A stretch of 64,000 bases of DNA from Prorocentrum cordatum. Lineage: Eukaryota > Sar > Dinophyceae > Prorocentrales > Prorocentraceae. The position numbers and the translations under genes are program-made. Location of the stretch: positions 1 to 64,000 of the forward strand of contig CAUYUJ010010391.1 in assembly GCA_963575745.1 (NCBI GenBank), in the 5' to 3' direction. Shown piece by piece: positions 23,656 through 35,093 of the stretch (the first letter of the stretch is position 1; each line of letters opens with the position of its first letter). The notes beneath the pieces were generated by a model. The model was given only the letters and a program-made list of their open reading frames with translations, did not search any database and had not been told where the DNA came from.

Positions 23656-23689
23656 GGGGTTTGAGCCAAATATGGGCGACGGGCCCGCG

Positions 23690-24018
23690 TCCCCACGATC
23701 ACCCTCCCTCCCTTCCCAACTCACCATCGCCCCCCCATTGACCCCGCCACGACCTCGCCTCCAGCCTCCGTCTCCGTTCACAGACTCCTTCCCTCCCCCC
23801 CCCTGCGTTCCTCCACCCCCCACTGTCCGTTCACCCATCTCCCTCCCCGCTCCCATGCCTTTCGCTCGGAACTCCCCGCTCCCACTCCCGTTCCCTGCGC
23901 CCGCCAGCCCCTCCCTTTCCCTCTCACTCCCCACCCGTCTCTGCCCCGATCCCCCCCCCCAATCGCTCCATCCAGGCCCCGTATCCCTGCCGCCCTCTCC
24001 GTCCCCTCTAACCCCCTA
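23690..24018. repeat. Pyrimidine-rich low-complexity tract
   Basis: Over 300 bases almost free of purine runs, built of CCCTCC, CCTTCC and CTCCC words. Plus frames are Pro/Ser-rich. Confidence 0.8.
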
Positions 24019-24190
24019 AAAAACGAAAACGGAGCGTCAAGGTATTGTGATGTGGTTTCCAATCCTACACAAATGGGGCACCACCGCCTGCCACGGCCTG
24101 CCTGTGGCCGGTTCTATCGGTGGCTGGGAGCGAAGCCCCGGGTCACCGGGGCCACAGAAATTCTGGGAGGCTCATAGGGCGAATTCCTAT

Positions 24191-24282
24191 GGCCTGATCG
24201 GTGTATAAAATTTCGGCGGGCCGTTCTGCCTGATACATTCCGAAATTTTCGTCGTCCCGAAATTTTATACACCAATCGGGCC
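24191..24282. repeat. 92-bp foldback element
   Basis: The arm at 24,191-24,217 (core GGTGTATAAAATTTCGG) is repeated inverted at 24,256-24,282 (core CCGAAATTTTATACACC) with two or three mismatches over about 26 bp. The arms carry a TATAAAA word in opposite directions. No clear target duplication. Confidence 0.8.
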
Positions 24283-25380
24283 TTGATTTTTCTCCTATAG
24301 TTTCCGGATTTTGCATAGTCCCCCGTGGCCATGGAAAGTGGGCGACCGCATGCGGACGCCCCCGCTGGGACTGCAGGTGAAGCTCCACAGGGAGCACAAC
24401 CTGATTGAAAGGTGCGACGACATAGCCGGGGGGGGGGCCTCCGCGCCAGGGCCGTGCGCGGAGCCGCCATGCGGAGCACGATCTGTTCAAACGCAAGCAG
24501 ACATTTGCACGATTACGCCATGCGCAAATATGACTGCCCTTACTGGGCTTGTACGCGGCGCTCCTTGTGGGGCGCCATCCGCTTGAAAAGGCGTGCCAAA
24601 AACGGGAGCGGAGACGCCATGGGAATTCCAAATGGGGCCACAACTGTATGGGCGCGATCTTCGCGAGGGGCGTGCCGACGCGGGCATGGAGGCGCACTTG
24701 GAGCGCCCCCGCGACGGCCGTAGGCGAAATTCCATCAGTGGCGCGAGCCGCGGGAAAGGCGTGCCGCAGTGGTTGCGGATAAGCTTTGGGGGCGCCCCCC
24801 TTGAGCCTGCGGGTGGAGCCCATTGCGGGCTGCAGTCCGCGCTGGGGGGCGTGCCGAAATGAGCGCGGAGACACTTTAAGTACGCCCCTGCCAGGATGGT
24901 CGATGAAGCTTCATATGGGGCACGATCCGTGCGAGGGGATTACCGAACTGATCACGACGTTCGCAGCAACGGCAGCGGATGGTAACGACGGTCCACCAGC
25001 AGCATGCAGCAGGCAACGCAGCGGACGCGGCTGCGAGCGGAGGGGGGCGGGGGGAGGTGGGTAAATGAGGAGGAAGACGCGCGGTGCAGCAGAGGGAAAA
25101 TGAAGCACATGTAAACGAAAAAGCAATGGAAAACAAGCGGCACCGAAAAAAAAAACTGCTATAAATTCTACACCCGGGGAATGGATTGGTGTATATATAC
25201 ACTCCTCCGAGCTCCTGCGCGGCGCCGCCCCGCCCGCGTGCACGGCACGAGCCGAGCCCGAAACCGAATTTCCTGTCGAGGGCACTCCGTCTCATCTCGG
25301 CCTCACCGCCCGACCTCCGACAGAATTGTCCCACCTTCGCAGGCCCACCCTCTCGAACCTGGCGTAAGACAGGGCTGGCA
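24283..25380. other. No gene seen
   Basis: Loose repetition of GGCGTGCC, GGGCACGATC and AAGCTTCATATGGGGC-like words suggests an ancient tandem array at 24,310-24,930, but no unit can be fixed. Confidence 0.4.
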
Positions 25381-25391
25381 TCGGGATAAAT

Positions 25392-25444
25392 CGCTCCAGA
25401 GCGTTCCGGAGCGCTCTCAGAGCGTTCCGGAACGCCCTGGAGCG
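25392..25444. repeat. 53-bp near-perfect palindrome
   Basis: Two 26-bp arms around a single C at 25,418 match at 24 of 26 positions. Each arm contains GCGTTCCGGA flanked by CGCTCCAG and CGCTCT. It could extrude as a cruciform or fold as a hairpin. Confidence 0.9.
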
Positions 25445-25727
25445 GCCGCGGCGCCCAGTACATCCTCCAAACCTGTCGAGTCTCAGAGATTTCGAGTTAT
25501 CCCGATCCGATTTTGTCCCGATCTTCGCGTCGTTTTATGGCGGGCTCTCCTTCGACTGCTGCTGGCCCCGGCTGCCCAGCTGGGGGCCGGGCCCACCACT
25601 GCGAACCTCGCACGGGCCCCCCCGCCCCCTGCGCTCCCGCCCGGCGGCCCCCCGCTCTCCGTTGCCGCTGAAGCCGTAGAAGTCCGCGTTGCTGAACAGT
25701 CGGCCTGGCCGTGAGATGACTACAACG

Positions 25728-26000
25728 GGGGCTTTGGATAAGGAACCACTCGACAATGAACCCAGGGTCTGGAAGCCAGTAGAACTCCAATCGGGGCCCA
25801 AATATTGCGACAACTCTGATGGTGCATCAAAAAAAATGCAGCCAACACAGCAACATGCATCACAGCAAACTTCAACGAAGCAAAATGCAACACAGCAAAA
25901 TTGATTGGCCATGGATGTCACCGCCGCCCTCGTCAGAAGATGCATCACCCACGGTCTCAAGCCTCATGGATATACGATGTTCCTCAACCAACGCCCCAAG
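25728..26000. repeat. Dispersed repeat family L, copy 2
   Basis: Same landmarks in the same order as 13,653-13,850, but with about 115 extra bases (25,785-25,900) holding AACACAGCAACATG-like tandem words and an A-run. Indels indicate long separate evolution. Confidence 0.7.
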
Positions 26001-26319
26001 CGTATTCTACCCCGCAGAGATTCCTGTGGTAAAGGACTTCGGGAGCAAGGTCGGGCTACTTGGTACGGCCGATGCTTGCCAGGAGTGGGGCAGCGTGTGA
26101 GATGATTGACTGTCTCCATTCCTCAAGGCCCCGTGAACGTGGACTTCGCTGAACCAGGACGTTGGCACGCCCGAGAAAACTAAAGCTGCGGGCCAAAACC
26201 TTAACCATCCTCCTTGTGCTCCCGCTCGATCTGGCGAAAACCCTGACTTGCAATGTCTTGGTTTCCTGGCCCCTGAGCTCCCGTTTTCTCGCCCCTCTGG
26301 AGATCCATAACCCAATTTC

Positions 26320-26890
26320 AGGTGGTGCCTCTTGACATCATCGACCAGGCTGGGCCCTCCCCAGGGGCTCCCCAAACTGCTCGCCAAGTAGATCGTCCGA
26401 GATGGCCGAAGATAGAACGCGATGACGTTCACGGCGGCTGCCGTCTGGCCTCGAGGAGCCCAAGGGGCTCCAAGGTGGCCTGGCGGAAGGCCCCCCAAAT
26501 ACAACAATCGTCAAGATTCTGCAGCGTTCTTTTATGTTTCTGGTCGTTCCCCCTTCGATGCTCAAGATGGCCGCATGATGATCTCCAGAGGCCTCTGAGA
26601 GGGTCCACGAGGCCCCAAGAGTTCCTCAGACAGCTCAGGTCTTCAGGAGAGTCTCGCTGACTATGGCACCAAGATTCCCTCGGGGAACCCACCTGGCCTC
26701 CAAGACGGCCCCAGGACGTCTCCCGGATGGCTCAAGATCGCTCGAAGACAACGCCTCGACGCCCCAGACGGCCCTGAGACCCCCCAGAGTGACCACATGA
26801 TCCCCCAAAGCGCACCGACGGCCCCAATATTGCCAGGAAGGCCTCTAGCTGGCTACCAAGATTGCTACAGAATGGCAGTGGCTTTCTGTC
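26320..26890. repeat. Degenerate CCCAAGAGGCC-type minisatellite
   Basis: Widely spaced copies such as CCCAAGAGTTCC, CCAAGACGGCCCC and GAGGCCTCTGAGAGG. An old, decayed array of the family described at 795-1,032. Confidence 0.6.
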
Positions 26891-27180
26891 TGGCACACGG
26901 CATCGCCACGAAATCGCTCCGCTGGGGGGCGGCGGAATGACACAATCCTGTGCCGCTGGTTCACCTTATCAAATGGTGATGACCCACATTCCCCCTCCAC
27001 CTTGAAACGTTATGCACAACAAGTGTCTCTGTAGCTTCGACGTCGATGTCGACACCATTGGCACGCCCGACCTGCCAACGACTCGTACTACTGCGTTCCC
27101 AGACTTCTAAGCACAACCGCTGGACTGTCCCCCGCCACCTGCACCCAGCCTCTCCGCCCGCACTCCTTCGTCTCCTCCTG
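26891..27180. other. No gene seen
   Basis: Featureless spacer between two low-complexity blocks. Confidence 0.4.
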
Positions 27181-27475
27181 GCCCGCGCCTCGTGTTCATT
27201 TCCGTCCCTTTGCTGCCCCTCCCCCTCTCACTGCTTTCCTCCTCGTCCTGCTCCTCGTGCTCTTCTTCCTCCCCCCTCCCCTCTTTCTCCACCTTCCTAT
27301 TTTGCTCATCTAGTTGCCCCCCTCACGCCCCAATCCCCTTCCCGCTCCTGTTCCCCCCAACCCTTTCCCCAGTCTCCTTTCCTCGTGCCCCCTCCCCGAT
27401 CGCACTTCCCAGTTCCCCTTGCCCAGTCATTCCCTCTTCGCCCTCCTAGTGTTTCTCGGATTCCTTTCTCAACGA
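27181..27475. repeat. Pyrimidine-rich tract
   Basis: CT-rich low-complexity stretch; same character as 27,990-28,615. Confidence 0.7.
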
Positions 27476-27989
27476 ATGTTATAAGATGCACATCGGACGA
27501 GTTCGTCAGTGCCGAACTCCCCTAACAGGCAACGCACGGCTAGCCTTGACTGCCTCCTTGGGTGTCGATCTGGCTGGCGGGACCGCGGACTCCGAACATG
27601 GAAAGGAGCTGTGGGGCATCCCAACGTTCGCCCCAAGTGGGCCCGACAAACCATCAAAACGTCTGGTTCGCTCTCCCCAAAAACCAAGACTGCCTTTCTT
27701 GAGGCCCGTATCAAGCTGGGGAAGTCAACTGGAGTGAGACTCCTTCCGTCAGAGCTCGTCCATCCCTTGTATTGCTTGGCCCGGCTGGGGCAAAACCCTG
27801 TCAAGGCACACGACTGCTGCTGCCTTAGATCGTTAGTGCCAGGCTGACTTGGGCACTTCCTGCATGCAGAATCCAACCCCGCCAAAACATAAACTCCACG
27901 CATGACGCACGCCATCACCCACCCAACCGCGCTCACCCTCGCAACCACCTCCTCCCAGACCTTTATCATGAGAAGGTTGTGGCCCTGAA
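27476..27989. other. No gene seen
   Basis: Minus and plus frames of about 110-165 codons overlap here without domains. Confidence 0.4.
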
Positions 27990-28615
27990 ACCTTTCTCCT
28001 TATTCCCTCTCCCCCCCCTCCCCTCCCCTTATTCCTTCTCCCCTCCCCTTCCTTCTCCCCTTATTCCTTCTCCCCCCCTTCATTTCCCCCTTATTCCTTC
28101 TCCTCATTCCCCCCTCCCCTCTCCACCTTCCTGCCGCTTCACCCTTTCGCTTTTCCCCTTGCCTCTCTCCCCTTCCCTGCCCCCTCCACCTTCGCGCTCC
28201 TTTCGCCCTCTCCCTTGCCCCTTCCTCGTTTCCCCCTTCACCCTCCACTTCGTCCTTTCTCAAGGCTCGTTCCCCCTTCCCCCTTCACCTGTTCCACCAT
28301 TCCCCTGCACCTTTCCCCTGTCGATGTTACCCCACTTCCCCATTGCCTCTTCCCCCCTTCCCCTGTCCGCCCTCTTTCCCCCCCTCCGCCTCCCTTCTTT
28401 CTTTCTCTTTCTGTGCCCCTCCCTCGTTCCGCCCCGCGCTCCCCCTGCCCACTCCTCCCACTCCACCGTCCTCACTGTTCTCTTTCCCCCCTTCTCCGTT
28501 GCCCCCCTGCCCTTTCCCTCCCACTGCAGCCTCCTCTCCCTTCCCTCCTCCTCCTCCTCCTCATCCTCTCTGCTGCTCTGCCTTCTTCTCCTCCTTTCCG
28601 CATCACGGGTCCCCA
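27990..28615. repeat. Long pyrimidine-rich tract
   Basis: More than 600 bases of CCCCTT, TTCCCC and CTCC words on the plus strand. Plus frames of over 200 codons are Pro/Ser/Leu-rich artefacts. Confidence 0.85.
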
Positions 28616-30195
28616 GCGTGCGGTCAGGCCGCCTTCAGCTTACGGACCTGTCCTGACACCCCTGACGCCGACCCGCTCAACAACTCCCACGTAGAGAAGC
28701 GACGAGATGCCCGATGGCCAACCGACTAGATTTCTCGGGCGCTGACCACATAGCCCGTCTTCGCAGCGGGCGACCAACTCACGAACCGCGCGCGAACCTG
28801 AAATAGCAAAGCCTCTGCATTGAAACCCTAGGTGGAACTATATCGCGTTCGCTCTATATGACGGAGACAAATCTACCAGCGTCTTTGCTAGCCGCCACTG
28901 CGCAGCCCGCGGCCGATCAATCATAGTTTTGCGCGCCGCCGTCGGACGTCGCAAGGAAAATGGCAGTGAACTCAGTTCGATCATGAAAATGATAAACCCA
29001 CTTATTGAGACAATCGGTGATGATGCCAACCGTGTACTTCATCAATCCACCAGCATGTTACCGTGGTGCCAGCGCCATGTGATCAGACGTGGCTGCTGAC
29101 GAAGGGGTGCCCAAACATGTTGTAGTGTAATACTGTAATACATGTGTGCCTGTACGCATGTATTTGTATGTGAATGCGACATATGTGTGCGCATACAGAT
29201 GGCACACCACACATACTGGAGTAAACACTTGACTGTGTCGCAACGACGCACAACAATGGTGCACGACTCTTTTGGTATGCAGTGCGCTGACTGGCTGTCA
29301 AATATGGAGGCGGGTCGTCGAACAGTGCTCTCGGTGCTCCCTGTCCAGCTCCCCATCCAAGTCGACAGCCTTGTGATGAAATGGGCAGTCGTGAAGGTCG
29401 TGTTCGCGGGCCCTCTTACGACACGCATCTCCGTCTACAGATTCACGCTTGCACTCTCTCCGGCCTCAAGGTGTGAATGTTTGGCGATGCTCTTCTTGCA
29501 CATCTACCTGGTTCGCGAAGGTAGCATACATGTTGTGTGCGACCCACTGTGCTAAACTTGCCGCATCAATCTCGCCAGTTCAACTTATACGCGGTGCGAC
29601 GCAGATCTTCCTCAGCCAGTATCGCGTCAACTTCGGGGCATCTGGCGGACACCGCCCCACGTGTCTGCAGCATGGAGCGCCTAAAGCGTACGACAAGTGC
29701 CTCGGAATGCTGGGCCCATGCGGTGGGACCCGTACCTCGCTTGCACGAACACCGCGCGAATAATCTAACGGCGCAGAAGTAGTCCACCAATCTTAAGACT
29801 CCGCATGGTGGCGTAGTGTGCGCTGGCTGTGCTGCGGCTGCCCTCCACAGACTTGCGCCTGGGTCGCGGTTCCCTCAAGGCGCGGGGATCTCCCAGCGCT
29901 CGAAAGCAGCAGTGGTGTCGAGCACGTGCAGCTGTCTCTTCCTGGAATTGAGGTATTGAAGTTTCTTTCCTTGAGCAGTCAAATTCACTCGAGACTGTCC
30001 CAAACTCGCGGGAAAGACCAGTAGTAAACCCAGTGGTATCGATCAGGTATTAGGGCTCTGTCTTCCACTGGCCACAGTAAACATATCGATAACTTTGGGA
30101 AGCGATATCGAATCTCCGTCTCGAGAACTGCATTTCCCAAACAGCGCTTGCACTTTTGGGTTCTTAGCTCTCTTCTGAAGCACTGGCCCTGAATC
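28616..30195. other. No gene seen
   Basis: A short GTATGTG-rich patch lies near 29,150-29,190. The longest frames (about 137 codons) are unremarkable. Confidence 0.45.
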
Positions 30196-30199
30196 TCGG

Positions 30200-30545
30200 T
30201 CTGGCGGTTCCGTGCTCGACGACCCGTCGCTGCCTCATCGCCGCCCGTTGTCTGGGCCTGGCTGGCGGTCTAACGGCTCTGTGCTCGCCGTCGCCGCCCC
30301 GTCGCCGCCTCGTCGCCGCCTCGTCGTCTGGCGGCTTCGTGTCGCTGTCGCCGCCTCGTCGCCGCCCCGTCGCCGCTAAGATAACCCAGCATAGATGGCA
30401 CCGCATAGATTGCCCCGCGTGGAGTGCACCACGCAGATTGTACAACAGATTTTGCCTCACCTATCTTGCACCGCATAAATTGCACCACGTATATTGCACA
30501 ACGAACATTGCCCAACATGTATTGCACACCGTATCTCCGAACAAA
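30200..30545. repeat. Two degenerate tandem arrays: GTCGCCGCCTC and ATTGCACCACGTA types
   Basis: 30,210-30,378 is built of GTCGCCGCCTC units. 30,380-30,545 is built of an approximately 18-bp unit such as ATTGCACCACGTAT, ATTGCACAACGAAC and ATTGCCCAACATGT. The second type reappears at 31,560-31,680. Confidence 0.75.
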
Positions 30546-31559
30546 AAAGCTGGGATCGATCACCCCCGTAGAGGCTGGGGTTACCAATTCCCTCGAGGGA
30601 TGTCCAATGCGTATATGCTTCTGCCCAATCGTTCATTCGAACTCTCAGGCCATATCATCGCAGCCAAGCCGGTATCGACCCTCCTTTGTTGTCTAATGAT
30701 ACAATCCACACGCACTCGTTGATCAAACTCCATCAAATTACAAGGACCCCCTGCAACACATGACACGATGTGCACACACGCGTGCGTCGTCTCGCGCATG
30801 CCGGCATCCTTCAACACCTTCGGTCTCGCAGTGACGATAATATCGCGGTTTCCGCAGACAAATCAACCACATGGGTTTGCAACGTGCTTTTGTAACAAAA
30901 AGGTAGGTGCGGGCGCTCTTGGAATCTCTTGGGGTCCATGCGCTTTCCTCTAATGACCCTTAAACATTTCTTCGCATGTGACCAAGCGGGCCCTTCGCGC
31001 GCGCAGGCCATTGCGCGCGCTCGGGGAGGGTGGGGGCGATTTTTGTCAACTGATACCATGTGGGCCACTCGCGCCCGTCGGCCGCGCGCGCATGTCGAAA
31101 TCCTTTTCACGACCTTCATCGCCCATTCGTGGACACCATCACCGTCACCGGGGTGATCAGCATCGGCACCGTCATTGGCCTTGCCGTCGTCATTGCTACC
31201 ATCTCCACTAGCATCGCCACTATCATCATCGTGTTTGCCGTTGCCGACGTCGCCATGATACCGCGGCCGCCCGAATCACCGATTTGCACTGAAGTACCCG
31301 CGCGCCAGCGCGGCCTGCGAGACGCGCTGGAAGTCCCCAGCGGTCAGCGCCACCGCGGCCGCGTTGGTCGCGCCAGACTAGCTGGCAGCTCAACGCGCGA
31401 GCCTGCGCGCGCTAGCGCGGCCGCAGCGACGTGGCAGCCAGCGCCGAGCAGTCATCGCAATCGTCGCCGCATGGGGTTTGCAAACCAAGTTGCGGGCAGG
31501 TGGGTGGGATGATTTCGCGGGCAGTGGAGTTGACAACTTCAAGGTCGGCTGGGTGGAGA
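30546..31559. other. No gene seen
   Basis: Contains a patch of CATC/CACC-type degenerate repeat at 31,130-31,250. Nothing else supportable. Confidence 0.4.
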
Positions 31560-31682
31560 ACAACAAATCGATTGCACTACATGTATTGCGCAACGTATGT
31601 TGCACAATCGTTGCGCAACAGATATTGCACCACACCTATATCACTACAGATAACTCCTCCTAGATTGTACAACGCTTTTAGC
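31560..31682. repeat. Second array of the ATTGCACCACGTA repeat
   Basis: Units such as ATTGCACTACATGT, ATTGCGCAACGTAT and ATTGCACCACACC, same period and sense as at 30,380-30,545. Confidence 0.7.
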
Positions 31683-32400
31683 TAGAAGCACACTGCTTGG
31701 ACCCCGCGCTGGCTAACATCTGATATGATGGGCTTGGAACCGAACCATTCGCGGGCGGTGCCTAGATTTCCCTTGCTGCCCGGGGCCCGTGCCGTTCGCA
31801 CGCAAGAGCTCCAGCGACGAAAGTGTCCGACTCAGCCTGAAAGTACACTGGCCTCGGTAGCGTGCTCCTCCACCCTCCCTGTTCCGACTTCCCTCTTGTA
31901 GTTCTCCCTCATGCCTCCCTCCCCCTGTCTTTCCGCCCTCCTCCCTCTGCTTCCACCTCCAGCCTTCATCCTGCTCCTCCTCCCACCCCGTTCCTTCCGC
32001 ACAGAGATGATGTGCATGAACGCCTAAAGGGCAATCACGCGCATCCGCCAGCGTTCAGGTAGAGGGGCGCCGACCGCGCGGCGGGGGCGCCGAGAGAACG
32101 TATATAGGCGTATGCCGTATTCGCGAACATCCATTCGCGTCGTCCTCCTCCACCTGGGTACTCCACGTCCTCCTCCTAGGGCTCCTCCTGAATACTTCGT
32201 GCACTCGCTCAACTATCATATGAGACTCGGTCAGTCCACTCTCTCACTCACTCTTGTTCCCAATTCCGCCCCCCTTCTCGGATCCGTGGCGCGCCTACGA
32301 ACCAGTAGAACAAGAACCCCCGTGTCCAGCTCTGCATGTGGCCTGCGCTGATCACGCAGTGCGCGCTCGGTCTGATCATCAGCGGCCTTCGGGTGATGCC
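31683..32400. other. No gene seen
   Basis: Pyrimidine-rich between 31,860 and 31,990, otherwise featureless. Confidence 0.4.
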
Positions 32401-32407
32401 AGCGAGC

Positions 32408-32545
32408 CCCCATCCCCTCCTCCTCCCACTCCTCCTCCTCCTCCTCCTCCTCCCCTCCTCCTCCTGCTTTTCTTCCTCCTTCCCTCTTCTTCCTCCCCCC
32501 TCCTCTACCTCATCCTTCTCCTCCTCCTCCTCCTCCTCCTCCTGT
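32408..32545. repeat. (CCT)n microsatellite, interrupted
   Basis: CTC/CCT tract on the plus strand with TTTTC and CCCC interruptions. Confidence 0.9.
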
Positions 32546-32689
32546 CAGGTGACGTTTTTTTCATGTTTAGCTTTTGCATCCCAGTTGGTGTTGGACTGTC
32601 GGCGGAGGTCAGCAGGCCGTCAGTGATCGGCTCCATGGGTCAGGTATGGAAGGCTAGGCGAGGCCTGACTGACAGTTGAGGCACGGCAC

Positions 32690-32895
32690 ATTCGTGTCGT
32701 GACGACTTCGGCGTTGGTCTCTGACACCGCGTGGATCGTTCATCCTTGAACGATCGGCTGCTTTTCGCTCGCCAGATCATTCCTCATTGGCCGATTCTGG
32801 GCCGCTTGCGGCATTCAACCTTGCACGCCCGAGCTGGGACCGTCGCCACGTCGGCACGGCCCGAACCTACCGTACTTGTGGCATCGGGGTTGGGA
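32690..32895. repeat. Dispersed repeat family M, copy 1
   Basis: Shares GGCGTTGGT, CTGACACCG, then CCTTGAACGATCGGC, GCCGATTCTG, a GGCATTCAA word, and CGAACCTACCGTA in the same order with 52,252-52,460. A local inverted repeat (CGTTCA..TGAACG) sits near its start. Confidence 0.72.
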
Positions 32896-33460
32896 ATCTT
32901 GGACAGCGCATGGTGCTCCATCTGTCCGTGGCGGGCAGTCGGCGGAGACTGTCGCTGCGTTGCGCTCTGGGGGTAGAGTTGCGGCTGTTAGCGGTGACGA
33001 AGCATCGAGAGACCAACTTGCTCACCTCTTGCGATGGTCTCTAACTGTAGCACGACGGCCTCGGTCGCGATACAACGTATACGTCTGTTTGGGGATCACG
33101 TGTTGTCTTACTGCTTGTGGACTGGGAATCGGCAGTGCCGATCGCAAGCATTCTTGCACGTCGCTGGGCGTCTTTCGGATAGTACGGTCCCAAGTGGGAG
33201 CGCCTGGATGGGAAACACCAGACTGCCGCCAACACTGGATGTCGAAGCAATTTTCAAGCGACATCCAAATCACCAGCGAGCAGAAGGTAACGGCCCCTCC
33301 CCTGCTCCTCCATTTTTAAGTTGGGCGAACTTCGGCCAGTGAGCTGTCCCTGCTCCTCAGTCCTTTTCCTTTACATAACTTCTCCCCGCGGCACCCCACG
33401 GTTGGTCGCAAGGGGGGGCCGGGCGTTCCGCCTGGGACTTCCTCGCCGCTTATGATCCTG
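32896..33460. other. No gene seen
   Basis: No supported feature. Confidence 0.4.
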
Positions 33461-33464
33461 AATT

Positions 33465-33880
33465 CTAGGATTCGCAACAGCTTCACGGATGGAGGGCGGG
33501 TGGTTTTCCAAATGTGGCTCCCGCCATCACATACGTCTTCCAACATTGCAAGAGCTTCATGGATAAATGGCGGTTCCTTTTCGAAATGTGGCTCTCGCCT
33601 TAGCGCCGCGTGCATTCGTTGTAATGTCTTACAGAAATTTCAAGGATTCTCATGGTCAACGTGCCTGGCATTGTGTTTTGGCACGATGTCGGATTGTCGG
33701 GGCGCAACATTTACGTTTATTCGCGGTGTTGATGTCCCAGGAATGATGTTTTGGCAAGGTTCAGGATCGTCAAGTTGCGCCAGTAATAGTGATTCGCGGC
33801 GTTGAAGTCACCAGAATGGTGTTTCTCAGGATTTTCAAAAGGTTGTCTTCCAACGTGGCATTTCCTTCAGTGAAAGTGAA
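33465..33880. repeat. Degenerate ~75-80-bp tandem repeat
   Basis: The block CTTCACGGATGGA with AAATGTGGCTCCCGCC (33,480-33,525) recurs as CTTCATGGATAAA with AAATGTGGCTCTCGCC (33,558-33,601). More distant units with GTTGATGTCCCAGGAATGAT and GTTGAAGTCACCAGAATGGT follow at 33,730 and 33,803. Confidence 0.65.
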
Positions 33881-33942
33881 TCCTCGTAGGGGCCTGTGAA
33901 GAGGGAACTTGGAGGGAGGGTTTGTTGCAACATCGTTGATGC

Positions 33943-33979
33943 TCTTCCTCCTCCTCCTCCTCCTCCTCCTCCTCCTCCG
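33943..33979. repeat. (CCT)n microsatellite
   Basis: Pure CTC tract of about twelve units. Confidence 0.9.
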
Positions 33980-34208
33980 TTCGCGGCCTGTCAGTGATGT
34001 TGGCGAACTCACCTGGGGCAACAATATTGGCGCCTAGCGCCGCGAGAAGCACGAGATCGCCCACGGACAGCTCCAGGCTTGAAGGGGGCCAGCCGAAGGG
34101 AAGCGGGCGTGGAGGGGCAGAGTGGGACTGAGGGGGCGGCGGACCTGAGGGGTAGCGGAGAGGAAGGAGGGGAGGCGAGGACTGCGTGGAGCAGGGAGAG
34201 GCGAGGGA

Positions 34209-34794
34209 TTAGAGGGGGTAGCGTGGCAAGGGCCAGCATCCCGTGTCCTCTTCGCACCTCGGCGGGCCGGCGGGGGCCCCTCTGAGCAGCACCTCCCGAG
34301 GCCACGTGAAGCCACGAAGCTGCTCGGCGAGAGGGCTCGGGGTGCTGGCGCTGTGGATCAACAGGGAGGGGGGGGGGTCACGGCGAGACGAGGCGAGGCG
34401 AGGCGCCAGTCGACGCCCCAGGGGGTGGGTGGGCGGCCCCACAAGAGCATGGCGGGAGCGCCAGAGCGCCAGAAGGCTCACGCAGTGCTGTGGGAATGGG
34501 CGAAGCAACGCATGCGTTCCAGAAGGTCGGCGCCCTAACTCGTCCACCAGGTGCAGTTCTGGGCCAGGTCCCACCATTGTGCGTCTTCGTCGGCGTCGGC
34601 CGCTGTATGCAGAAAAGAAGCAATGTCGTTCACCCAAGTCTTTCTCTGTCCTTCCTGTCTGCGAAACGCTGGGCGTAGGTCGTGTAAGTCTGGATCCAAA
34701 CACGCCCGTCGCGTCCATCTGCTGTGATCGTTGTTGGCGACGCGTGCTGCATATGCCCCTGGCTTGAAACAACAGTCCGTCCACTCGTCGACCC
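34209..34794 (-). CDS. Possible coding exon, unknown protein
   Basis: A minus-strand frame open for about 195 codons to a stop at 34,209, with mixed composition unlike the repeat shadows (for example MDATGVFGSR, LHLVDELGRR, EDTGCWPLPRYPL). It borders an inverted-repeat element (34,807-35,091). If that element is removed as a GT-AG intron on the minus strand, the frame joins in phase to the open frame at 35,094-35,540. I recognise no domain. The plus strand is also open here, so strand and reality remain uncertain. Confidence 0.28.
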
Positions 34795-34806
34795 GTGCTC
34801 GTTTGG

Positions 34807-35091
34807 TAAGGCTTTGGGTTGCGCGCAGACAGCCCCCCCCCCGAGGCAGTCCCGGCTGGCCTCAACAGGCCCCTCGAGTAGCCCCAGCTGGCCTCAGCAG
34901 GCCCCCCACCCCCCAAGCAGACCGGGGCGTTCTCAACACCCTGACCTTGGGGGGCGCGGAGTGCTCCAGGGGCACCGCTGGCGGCGCCAGGGTTAGGGTG
35001 TTGATGCCGCCCAGGACTACTCGAGGGCCCTGTGAAAGCCAGCCGGGACCACCTCGGGGGGCCGTCTGCGCGCAGTCCGCAGCCTTACCAG
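34807..35091. mobile_element. Introner-like inverted-repeat element H1 with GTAAG ends
   Basis: A 285-bp element with about 70-bp terminal inverted repeats (left core GGGTTGCGCGCAGAC and GTCCCGGCTGGC; right end the reverse complement with few changes). The ends read TGGTAAGGCT on both strands, so each strand offers a GTAAG donor. On the plus strand it ends CCTTACCAG|G, a classical acceptor; on the minus strand an AG lies in the flank. It is flanked by 12-bp direct repeats, GTGCTCGTTTGG (34,795-34,806) and GTGCTCGATTGG (35,092-35,103), 11 of 12 identical. A relative lies at 39,779-40,068. Confidence 0.82.
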
Positions 35092-35093
35092 GT

